Below, piece by piece: positions 33,119 through 41,355 of a stretch of DNA of 64,000 bases. Both the position numbers and the translations under genes were made by a program. Position 1 is the first letter of the stretch. The number at the start of each line of letters is the position of its first letter. The DNA lies in NCBI GenBank assembly GCA_946894095.1, contig OX335652.1, positions 147,001 to 211,000 on the forward strand. Direction: 5' to 3'. This stretch comes from Incurvaria masculella (Eukaryota; Arthropoda; Insecta; Lepidoptera; Incurvariidae). The notes beneath the pieces are model-generated. The model worked only from the letters and a program-made list of their open reading frames with translations, was not told the origin of the DNA and searched no databases.

Positions 33119-33625
33119 TTATTTTTTACTTTTTAGTGCTTTTTCTTTGAAGTCGGTTATTTTTTTGTAAATTTTTGAAGTGAAAACTTCTTTAGCGGCG
33201 CTGAGCACTTTTTGTTGGATGGGTAAAAACTTCCAAACTCGCGTCAGGGTCACGTGATGCTGATCGAAAAAGCGTAAGATTGAAGTGAAAACTTCTTTAG
33301 CGGCGCTGAGCACTTTTTGTTGGATGGGTAAAAACTTCCAAACTCGCGTCAGGGTCACGTGATGCTGATCGAAAAAGCGTAAGATTGAAGTGAAAACTTC
33401 TTTAGCGGCGCTGAGCACTTTTTGTTGGATGGGTAAAAACTTCCAAACTCGCGTCAGGGTCACGTGATGCTGATCGAAAAAGCGTAAGATCGAGGGGAAG
33501 GGAGAGGAACTAGTATCTCCCACTCTTTCTACCGTGCCTGAGTGTGCTGCTCCGCTTAGGCAGCACAGCATGGCGATTATAATTAAACACAACGTTAATA
33601 CTAAAGTTTTCACTTCTGCCGGCAC
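33119..33625 (-). CDS. Repeat-containing open frame inside the TIR element
   Basis: 168 codons on the minus strand. It starts MPAEVKTLVLTLCLIIIAML, a hydrophobic leader-like segment, then a short serine-rich linker, then three 35-residue units beginning SILRFFDQHHVTLTRVWKFL, then a lysine-rich tail (KIYKKITDFKEKALKSKK). The units are 105 bp and nucleotide-identical as far as I can see, so the array keeps frame. I do not recognise the protein. It may only be a by-product of an in-frame array; its expression is unknown. Confidence 0.4.
   Translation of the reverse strand: MPAEVKTLVLTLCLIIIAMLCCLSGAAHSGTVERVGDTSSSPFPSILRFFDQHHVTLTRVWKFLPIQQKVLSAAKEVFTSILRFFDQHHVTLTRVWKFLPIQQKVLSAAKEVFTSILRFFDQHHVTLTRVWKFLPIQQKVLSAAKEVFTSKIYKKITDFKEKALKSKK
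33174..33490. repeat. 105-bp tandem repeat, three units
   Basis: Units beginning tgaagtgaaaacttctttag at 33177, 33282 and 33387, apparently identical. Each has one CACGTG palindrome, so these E-box-like sites are exactly 105 bases apart. Confidence 0.9.
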
Positions 33626-34249
33626 TCCCGGAGTGCTACCGGTGTTTTTTTTTTTTTATTTGTTTATTTTTAGTAATTTTTACACGTCCTTTCCAATAAA
33701 AAAAAGAATCACCGAAATCGGTTGGCGTTATATTGAGTTATTCGTCCATTTGTCGCGCACATCTTAATACAAATTTAAGACTTATACGATTTTTTTCATG
33801 GATATCATTGTCAGTACTTAACCAAATTAAAATGGGAGCACTTGGGAAGCACTAGCTTTCATTTATAAAAATAAGCATCAAAATCTGTTCACCCAGGCAA
33901 AAGTTATGAGGTAACAAACATAAAAAAAACATACAGACGAATTGATAACCTCCTCCTTTTTTGAAGTTGGTTAAAATAAAGGGGGGCCCCCATACAAAAA
34001 ACGTGATTTTTTTTGTGTTAAATTTTGTACGATGGTACGGAACCCTTCGTGTGCGAGTTCCACTTGCACTTGGCCGGTTTTTTTACATATTATCGTGACA
34101 CATTCCATTAAAAAAAATCACGCTATCTTAATATGCTCGATTGTAAACAAAACATTTAAAAGGAAAAAAAAGATAGGTGCTATGCTATTTATGGCTGCTG
34201 AGAACTGAATATTTGGTCTGAAGTGACTGACCAATGTTGGCTTAGGGTT

Positions 34250-34408
34250 GAGTAATTTTTTTATAGCGGCATAAGAAATACACATTCTGTGCTTTCACAT
34301 CTGTCTGCCTATTACGGTTCATAAAATACTATCCTCTGACAGATGGACAAACAGACGGATGGACGGACAGCGAAGGCTTACTAACAGGATCCCGTATGCA
34401 CCCCTAAA
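34250..34408 (-). repeat. GACG-type repeat, degenerate
   Basis: Decayed reverse copy: ttttatagcggcataagaaa, ctgcctattacggttcat, a short gacgga tract and ggcttactaacaggatcccg. It ends about 100 bases before CCDC130 exon 3. Confidence 0.65.
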
Positions 34409-34506
34409 AAGTAAATTCTATCATAAAGCAAACTCAGTTATAATTTCAATGGATAATGATGACTCCCAACCATCAATGATCAACAATAAAAATAAAATAC
34501 TTTTAG

Positions 34507-34842
34507 AAACGGCGCAAGGAGCTCGAGTCAGCGGCGGCGGCGGACTCGGATCTGCTGTCGCGAGCGTCACTCGAGCTGCCGCTGCTCCCGGAGAGCGATG
34601 TGGACCGCGCACTCGCTCGCCGCCTCGCGCCGCGCGCCGCGCTGCCCCGCGCGTCGCTCGTCGCGCCGCTCGTCGCCTCGCTCGCCGCCGCCGCCGCCTC
34701 CCCGCCGCCGCTCACCCGCCGCGCGCTCGGCATCACGCTCGCGAGCGAGCGGGACGCGCCCGCACGCTCCCCCCCCGCCGCCGCCGCCGCCTCCACCTCG
34801 CTCGTCGGCGACTACAGCTCGAGCGGGGACGGCTCCGACTAG
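34507..34842 (+). CDS. CCDC130: CCDC130/YJU2B, coding exon 3 (terminal)
   Basis: 111 codons plus TAG, phase 0 from an acceptor (acttttag). It starts KRRKELESAAAADSDLLSRA and LELPLLPESDVDRALARRL, which aligns with FREKKKALQAEEAADRAL...SLTIPLVPETEDDRRL of human CCDC130, and ends TSLVGDYSSSGDGSD, like the acidic family C terminus. The middle is alanine/arginine-rich, reflecting a GC-rich composition. Total protein is 302 residues, shorter than human (about 396) because of a compact tail. Neighbouring frames in this block are composition shadows. Confidence 0.92.
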   Translation, partial: KRRKELESAAAADSDLLSRASLELPLLPESDVDRALARRLAPRAALPRASLVAPLVASLAAAAASPPPLTRRALGITLASERDAPARSPPAAAAASTSLVGDYSSSGDGSD

Positions 34843-35197
34843 CCCCCGCCGCGCCGTGCCACTTTCACTTCCAGTTGAATGCATTTTCAATCAAGCGACA
34901 CAGTGTAGATTACTCATATTAATTCCTCATATTACATACTAGCCTTTGTACGCGGCATCGCTCGCGCTAGAAACCGTTAGATCACATCGGAAATTGGGCA
35001 GTAACATTACTGGAGCTCCCACTTTGAGGATAAATTCGTGAGACAGTAAATCAAGTGTGTTGGGTGTATTTAGGAACTCCACTCGAAATATCCTCTCTTA
35101 GTGCTAGTTGACATCAGACAGGAAACATCTTTGCTAAATTTGAACTTTCTTGGTCTAAGGGTTTAGCCTGGGCGTTGGTGAATCAGTGAATCAGGAC

Positions 35198-35451
35198 CAA
35201 GGGCGTCGCCAAGGGGGGGCAGGGAGGGGCAGCTGCCCCCCCCCCCCCTAGAGATTCTAAAAAAGCCAAATATAATGCAACCAAAGTCCTAAGTCTTTGA
35301 GTTGATTTATTTGAAGTTCAAGCCTTGAACAATCATTCCCGTGCGTCGAAACTCGAATGAATTCACCAATGAGAATGAGAAAAGTATGAATTGTAGTAGG
35401 TAAAGTCAACTTGCCCCCCCCCCCCTGCGCCATCGGCTGGCGACGCCCTTG
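35198..35451. mobile_element. hAT-type MITE with 8-bp target duplication
   Basis: 254 bases with inverted ends (caagggcgtcgcca at the left, tggcgacgcccttg at the right) and a perfect 8-bp direct duplication atcaggac (35190-35197 and 35452-35459). C-runs of about 13 lie near both ends. The 8-bp duplication is characteristic of hAT transposons. No coding capacity. Confidence 0.85.
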
Positions 35452-35599
35452 ATCAGGACCCTTCTTTTTATATATTATGCTTCCAATTTATTGCATGGAT
35501 TTGCAAATTGGCTATAAAATCAATCGATGATATAAATAAAGACACATTTTCGTTCTTATCTATGAATATACTTTGTTTGATACTGCTTAGCGTTTAGGC

Positions 35600-35879
35600 T
35601 GTTTATCATTATTGTATGTCTCCTACAGGTAGTGAGCCTCAAGGCCTACTCTTTACACTGGTGCAAACGGCATCACAATCATTCAATGGTTCCAGAACAC
35701 CAGACCGCAACACCGGGGGCGCGCGTGTGACGCGGTGGCACGGTGAGGCGAGCGGTGATTTGAGATTCCTAACTGAACTAAAAATGTAATATCTATTGAT
35801 TCTGTGGGTCGATTTCGATGAAATAAACTCTAAATGTTACTCAGACAATTCCTTCAATTGTTTCAGTAATTCGATTTTT
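35600..35879 (+). other. Possible 3' exon/UTR, unassigned
   Basis: ctacag (35625-35630) resembles an acceptor. It is followed by about 190 bases of mixed composition and an AATAAA at about 35822. No conserved frame is seen. It could be an alternative 3' end of CCDC130 or nothing. Confidence 0.2.
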
Positions 35880-35932
35880 AGGGTTCCGTACCCAAAGGGT
35901 GAAAACGGAACCCTATTACTAAGCCTCCGCTG
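35880..35932 (+). repeat. GACG-type repeat, 53-bp end fragment (forward)
   Basis: Contains the hairpin end and stops at aagcctccgctg, exactly where a LINE sequence begins. It mirrors 46470-46537, so the LINE block lies between inverted copies of this end. Confidence 0.9.
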
Positions 35933-37267
35933 AAACCTGCCTTTCCTTTCACATGTTCCTTAAAGCGTAGACGTTGGTCAAATTTAAGGCCCATGTTTCT
36001 TGTTGTGTCGGACTCCGGAATCGTTTCTCCGTCTATGTGTATGTTAATATCAACTTCACGGATGTGTTGAACTTGATATTTGGTACCAATGACGATGTAA
36101 ACGCTTTTTGATGGGTTTATTTTTAGGCTATGGTACCGTGCTGCATTAGCAAGCGTCTCTAAGTCTCGATTGATGTCATCGCAGGCTCTCAGCACGTCTT
36201 CTGGTACGGTAGATGTGCTCAGGTTGGCTTGGATGTCGTCAGCATAGGCATGACATTTGCAGTGTGAAAAACATTCAATGAGACTTGCTGTGTACACGGA
36301 GTAGAGAGTCGGACTTAATATGGAACCCTGGATAACCCCTTGCGTAAGAGCTAGCGGGGTTGATCTGATTAGTCGTCCATTTTTGTTTCTACAATCAACT
36401 ATTTGGGTTCTACTGGTGAAATAAGATGCAAACCAAGTTACAGCAGTGCTAGCCAGACCTATTTGTGCAAGTTTGTCGAGGAGTAGCAATGTGTTGACAT
36501 TGTCAAATGCTCGAGAGAAGTCTAGTAGGACTAGAATTGTACCATTGCCTTTGTCAGAGTCAGAGATAATATCGTCTGTGACGTGTAAAAGTGCTGAAGT
36601 GGTACTGTAGTTTTTCCTAAAACCTGTGCAGTCAGGGTTTATTTTTATGGAGGTTAGGTAGGGATTTAATTGTTCTAATATAATTTTTTCTAGGACTTTG
36701 GAGAGTGCTGGCTGTATGCTAATTGGCCTGAGATCATTATAGCCTCCAACATCTTTCTTTTTTGGCAAAGGTTTCATTAGCGAAGATTTCCATTCTTTTG
36801 GAAATACCCCAGATATAAGTGATGCGTTAATAATTTCGGTTAAAACGTGGATGACAGATGGGAGCATAATTTTAATCATTTGTATTGATATGCCATCTGT
36901 ACCGACTGCATTGGACTTTATTTTATATATCATTCGTTCCACTTGATGTTTATCTACTTTGCTAAAGTTGAAAGTAGTTTCAAATGTGCCTGTATGTACC
37001 TGAGAAAAAAATAAAGTTTGTCTCTGTGTTACGTTGCAAAAATGCTGGTTAATTTTATTAGGATCACACAGGTGTACAGGCAAATCTTCTCGTTCTTGTC
37101 CGCCTATCACAGTATTTAAATGTTTCCAGAGTGTTTTTCCATTGTTAATATTTTTGTTAACAAAGTGAGTCATGTAAGCTGACATTTCTCTTCTTCTTGA
37201 AACAGTGACAAGATTGCGCAGCTGGCGGTAATATTGTTTGTGTATCTCATTGTTAGTCTTCTTATGT
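35933..37267 (-). pseudogene. Non-LTR retrotransposon reverse transcriptase, truncated at both ends
   Basis: Long minus-strand frame, starting in sequence related to YYRQLRNLVTVSRRRE at about 37240 (not an ORF start) and running into the neighbouring GACG repeat. Reverse transcriptase motifs in order: NAVGTDGIS, LRPISIQPALSKVLEK, GFRKNYSTT, LDFSRAFDNV, GVIQGSILSP and the catalytic HAYADDIQ. It belongs to the CR1/Jockey/I assemblage, unlike its R1-like neighbours. Endonuclease and C terminus are missing. At 37267 it is fused to R1-like endonuclease sequence. The last 16 or so codons come from the repeat. Confidence 0.85.
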
Positions 37268-37571
37268 TCGTACTATACTGAAAATAAGCGCTGATAAGGT
37301 GAGGCCCTCCCTCACCTGCGTCCACGTGCAGAACAGCACAATGCTCGTTGCTGAGACCCTCAAGGAGAGCGCACGGCACTGATCTGGTGCCCGCAATGAC
37401 GGCGGCTTTTGGGTTTCTCCCCGTGTGCAAAAATGCCATATCCTCTGTTCGGCTATAATGCTCCTGAGCAAGAATGAAGTCTAATTTGTGTTGCCTTGTG
37501 ATGACTTCTAATTCTAGGGTCGCGGCCCTAGAGTCCTGTAGGTTTACTTGTCCGATGACCAGCCTATCCAT
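37268..37571 (-). pseudogene. R1-like LINE copy C: N-terminal piece of ORF2 endonuclease
   Basis: About 101 codons from ATG 37569-37571: MDRLVIGQVNLQDSRAATLE, LDFILAQEHYS and HLISAYFQYS. It aligns with the start of the complete ORF2 at 45907 (FGQLNLQGSRAATLE, FVLVQEQYS, VSAYFQYS). It carries the catalytic glutamate region (AQEH) but lacks the rest. Its ATG overlaps the ORF1 stop by eight bases (ATGGATAG). Confidence 0.85.
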
Positions 37572-39048
37572 AATTAGTTCTTTCTGAGGCCCTTCGTTCA
37601 GCGTACTGCCGGGCGTGGCACGCCACTGAGGCCGTCGTGTGCCCTTCCGCTTCGCCGTAGCGCAGCCGGGTGCATGTGGCGCATATTATGGCCGCGGGAT
37701 TGCATGTTTTATGGCTGTGCCCGATGACGCCGCATTTTGAGCATGTTTCCTCTTTTTCCCTGCAATATTTCTCTGGTTGACCGTAGAGCTGGCACCGCTT
37801 ACAGCATGTGACCGTGGTACAGTCTTCTAGGCGGCACGATCCGTGGCCGAGGAATACTCTGTCCTGGGATATAAGTATGTCCCTTATGGCTGGACTCACC
37901 TCGAGGATGCGGTTTACGAGTCCCGACTTCTGCATGACCCTGGTGTATGTGACCTTAATCTCCTCCTGGGCCTTCTCCACTGTCCATTCGGTGTTGGCGT
38001 GCCTTAAATTCTGGTAAACGATGCACCTGGTTAGGCTGGCATCGTTTAACTCAGGGTCCGTACCGAAGATGATGATGCGTGGGTTGCGCCTGCCCATCGG
38101 ATCTGCTCGCAGGCCAGCCGCCTTGATTTCGGGGCAGGTCTGCAGACGTCTGGCGGTCTCTGCTGTGGCGGTCTCGACTAGGACCCCCCTGCGCCCGATC
38201 TTCCTCACTCGTGGGATTTGCCATCCGTTCTCGGGGTCCGCTGGGTCCGTGGCGGTGGCGAGTGCTTTTGCGGTGTCGTCGCTTGTTTTGAACGTCTCCG
38301 TCGACTCTTCCGCGGGGTATATTGCGATTACCGGCGGCTTATTTTGGGCGATCTCTATGGGCTTAGCAGCCCGGGGCTGCCTGAGGACCGCGGAATAATC
38401 AAGTTTTGGCTGCGTTCCTGGCGGGCTTATCCTTGTGGTCTGCAGACGTCAGGCGGTCTCTGCTGTGGCTGTCTCGACTAGGACCCCCCTGCGCCCGATC
38501 TTCCTCACTCGTGGGATTTGCCACCCGTTCTCGGGGTCCGCTGGGTCCGTGGCGGTGGCAAGTGCTTTGGCGGTGTCGTCACTGGTTTTGAATGTCTCAG
38601 TCGACTCTTCCGCGGGGTATATTGCGATGACCGGCGGCTTGTTTTGGGCGATCTCTATGGGCTTAGCAGCCCGGGGCTGCCTGAGGACCGCGGAATAATC
38701 TAGTTTTGGCTGCGTTCCTGGCGGGTTGATCCTTGTGTCCTCGCATTCCCGCTGGGACCTGGCCAGTTCGAGGTCCTTCCTGACGATGGTTGCCAGAAAT
38801 TCTGCCTTTTCCGCGGCCCATTCTTTCCGCTCAATGACGGCATCTGCGGCTCGGAGTGCAAGGCGGGCGATGTAGGACTGGACCTCTATGGCCCCCTTGT
38901 GCATCGCCAGTCGCTGTTCTTTGTTGACCTTGGAGGTGTCTACAGCCTCCAACATACTGGTGATCGCCTCTCCGGCGCGGGTCACCAACTCCTCCCTGGT
39001 CATGGTGGCGGTGTCGACGGGGTCATCTGCGGGCGCCTCCTCGTCCAT
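37564..39048 (-). pseudogene. R1-like LINE copy C: ORF1 with internal 300-bp duplication
   Basis: Reads MDEEAPADDPVDTATMTREE at 39048, the QPKLDYSAVLRQ region, then a conserved RRNPRIIIFGTDPELND core and CCHC zinc knuckles (CKRCQLYGQPEKYC, CSKCGVIGHSHKTC) before the stop at 37564. Bases 38137-38436 and 38437-38736 are a tandem duplication of exactly 300 bp. It preserves frame, but one unit carries an Arg-to-stop change (TGA, 38449-38451). Compared with copy B about 230 bases encoding the N terminus are deleted near 39110. ORF1 products of this kind bind the element RNA. Confidence 0.88.
38137..38736 (-). repeat. 300-bp tandem duplication within LINE ORF1
   Basis: Two adjacent units starting ggtctgcagacgtc (38137 and 38437), differing at scattered positions. 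The paralogous copy B has a single unit (starting about 40507), so the duplication is specific to copy C. Confidence 0.93.
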
Positions 39049-39293
39049 TTCCTCCAGTTCCGTGACGGGGGCGGGGGTGCGGGGGGTGGAGGTTGGCGGG
39101 CGCCTGTCACCAAGGAGTGTCGCGGTGCGAAACCCCCCAGCGAGCGGGCAGCATCAGCGTCCTCGATTTCCAGCGGGTCCTGTATGTGGTGGTGTCACCA
39201 CCGATGGCATGGCTGCTGCCGGAGGGGGGGGGGGGGGCTGCCCCGGCGTACCCCCGGGCCCCGGTTGGGGCCCCGGCGGGGGTTTCGGCATCC

Positions 39294-40200
39294 TTACTCA
39301 GGCCCTTGGGCAATCCGATCTGATCCGAAGATTTTTCCTACGGAATTCTCTAAGACCCGGGACTCCTCGTTCGCGTAGGCCGACCCAATCCAACGAAAAA
39401 GTTCAATCCGAATTTCCGATCTGATCCGAAGATTTCTTCTACGGAATTCTCTAAGTCCCCGGACTCCTCGTTCACACGGACAGTGCCACAGGACGTGGTC
39501 CGCATCCTCGCGTTCTTCACCGCATTCGCACATCTCGCTGTCACTCAAACCTAGTTGGAACAGTTTTGCCCTGAAGCAGCCATGTCCGGTAAGCAGCTGT
39601 GAGGTTACATGGTCCGGGGCGACCCAGGAGCTCCTGATGCGCGCCTCCACGTGGGGGAAAAAGCGGTGCAGGTGTCTGCCGGTGTCAGCTGATTTCCACC
39701 GCTGCTGCCAGTCCTCAACAAGGTCTCTTTCCGTATCGCGTCTAATGGCGGTGCACCCCTCCCCAGGGGCAAGCGCTGCCCGCGCGTGCCAGACCCTGCC
39801 GGCCCCGATGACCTCAAGGTCTGCCGGCAGCACGCCCCGCAAGCACGGGAAGCGCCGCTGTACTCGTCGTACGGTATGCCTTGGTCAGAAGGACCAGGGC
39901 CTGTCTCTGTGCTCTTAGAACTGGCTGCGCACCACGTGGAGTCCAGCCCGATGATACCAGCACGCCGCCGCATACGTGACAATCGGAACCCATGTGCCGC
40001 GGTATACTGTCCGGAGCGCGCGGAACCTGACGCCCCACGTCGCCCTGGACACCCGCGACATCATGCCGAACGATCTATTTGCCTTTTCCCCGATGACCCT
40101 GGCGTGTTGCGCGAAGCTGAGCGTGTCATCGAGCTCGACCCCAAGAAACGTTGTGGCTGATTCCGCCTTCAGGCTGACGCCGGACATACGCACGGTTGGT
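39294..40200 (-). pseudogene. R1-like LINE copy B: ORF2 C-terminal part, frameshifted
   Basis: Three overlapping minus frames give MSGVSLKAESATTFLGVELD, RAQRQALVLLTKAYRTTSTA and then GCFRAKLFQLGLSDSEMCEC, GEEREDADHVLWHC. These align with the C-terminal third of ORF2 in copy A, including the CCHC-like CECGEEREDADHVLWxC zinc motif. The endonuclease and catalytic reverse transcriptase are missing: the sequence passes straight from ORF1 (FLGHGS) to this part near 40200. The last 150 bases contain a roughly 107-bp tandem duplication (39320-39480). Confidence 0.85.
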
Positions 40201-41355
40201 GGGCGGCGATCCGTGGCCGAGGAATACTCTGTCCTGGGATATAAGTATGTCCCTTATGGCTGGACTCACCTCGAGGATGCGGTTTACGAGTCCCGACTTC
40301 TGCATGACCCTGGTGTATGTGACCTTAATCTCCTCCTGGGCCTTCTCCACTGTCCATTCGGTGTTGGCGTGCCTTAAATTCTGGTAAACGATGCACCTGG
40401 TTAGGCTGGCATCGTTTAACTCAGGGTCCGTACCGAAGATGATGATGCGTGGGTTGCGCCTGCCCATCGGATCTGCTCGCAGGCCAGCCGCCTTGATTTC
40501 GGGGCAGGTCTGCAGACGTCTGGCGGTCTCTGCTGTGGCGGTCTCGACTAGGACCCCCCTGCGCCCGATCTTCCTCACTCGTGGGATTTGCCATCCGTTC
40601 TCGGGGTCCGCTGGGTCCGTGGCGGTGGCGAGTGCTTTTGCGGTGTCGTCGCTTGTTTTGAACGTCTCCGTCGACTCTTCCGCGGGGTATATTGCGATTA
40701 CCGGCGGCTTATTTTGGGCGATCTCTATGGGCTTAGCAGCCCGGGGCTGCCTGAGGACCGCGGAATAATCAAGTTTTGGCTGCGTTCCTGGCGGGCTTAT
40801 CCTTGTGGCCTCGCATTCCCGCTGGGACCTGGCCAGGTCGAGGTCCTTCCTGGCGATGGTTGCCAGCAGCTCAGCCTTTTCCGCGGCCCATTCTTTCCGC
40901 TCAATGACGGCGTCTGCGGCTCGGAGTGCAAGGCGGGCGATGTAGGACTGGACCTCTATGGCCCCCTTGTGCATCGCCAGTCGCTGTTCCTTATTGACCT
41001 TGGAGGTGTCCACAGCCTCCAGCATGCTGGTGATCGCTTCTCCGGCGCGGGTCACCAGCTCCTCCCTGGTCATGGTGGCGGTGTCGACGGGGTCATCTGC
41101 GGGCGCCTCCTCGTCCATTTCCTCCAGTTCCGTGACGGGGGCGGGGGTGCGGGGGGTGGCGGTTGGCGGACGCCTGTCCTTCAGGCCGCCGATGGGCGGG
41201 GCTATGTCTTCCCTTGGGCCTGGTTTCGTTGCTTTCGTGCTGGCGCGGGACACCTCCTCCGGGGACGAGATCACTCGTTTAACTACTCTCTGCGTGGGCG
41301 GATCGGCGGGTGGAATCGGGGATGCGCGGGGCGTAGGCGGGGGTGACCTCGCCAA
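40201..41355 (-). pseudogene. R1-like LINE copy B: ORF1, most complete copy
   Basis: About 385 codons from ATG 41353-41355: proline-rich start (MARSPPPTPRASPIPPADPP), an acidic segment (LEEMDEEAPADDPVDTATM), a helical region (ALRAADAVIERKEWAAEKAE), and the NPRIIIFGTDPELND core. It is cut at about 40201, just before the zinc knuckles, by the deletion joining it to ORF2. It is the only copy here with the ORF1 N terminus. Confidence 0.85.

Larger units (their letters stand above)
32951..33973. mobile_element. TIR element (taaccgacttcaa ends) with internal tandem repeats
   Basis: Ends taaccgacttcaaa at the left and ttgaagttggtta at the right. Inside the left end is a second, larger inverted repeat (about 32951-33035 against 33070-33170). 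Then comes a 105-bp tandem array, then a right arm (33800-33970) that also occurs at 52095-52250. No transposase, so probably non-autonomous. Confidence 0.65.
32767..34084 (+). repeat. GACG-type repeat split by a 1-kb TIR element
   Basis: The left half (32767-32945) runs from the agggttccatacccaaag end to the caacaaataggcaaaataa block; the right half (33977-34084) continues with gggggcccccatacaaaaaa to cttggccggttttt. Bases 32951-33973 are the insertion. Confidence 0.85.

Noticed and set aside
33174..33490. Direct repeats that could suggest a CRISPR array
   Set aside because: The units are contiguous 105-bp tandem copies without unique spacers, in a eukaryotic transposon; no cas-like genes.
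34421..34890. Several minus-strand frames of 60-107 codons
   Set aside because: Antisense of the GC-rich third exon of CCDC130, low-complexity composition.
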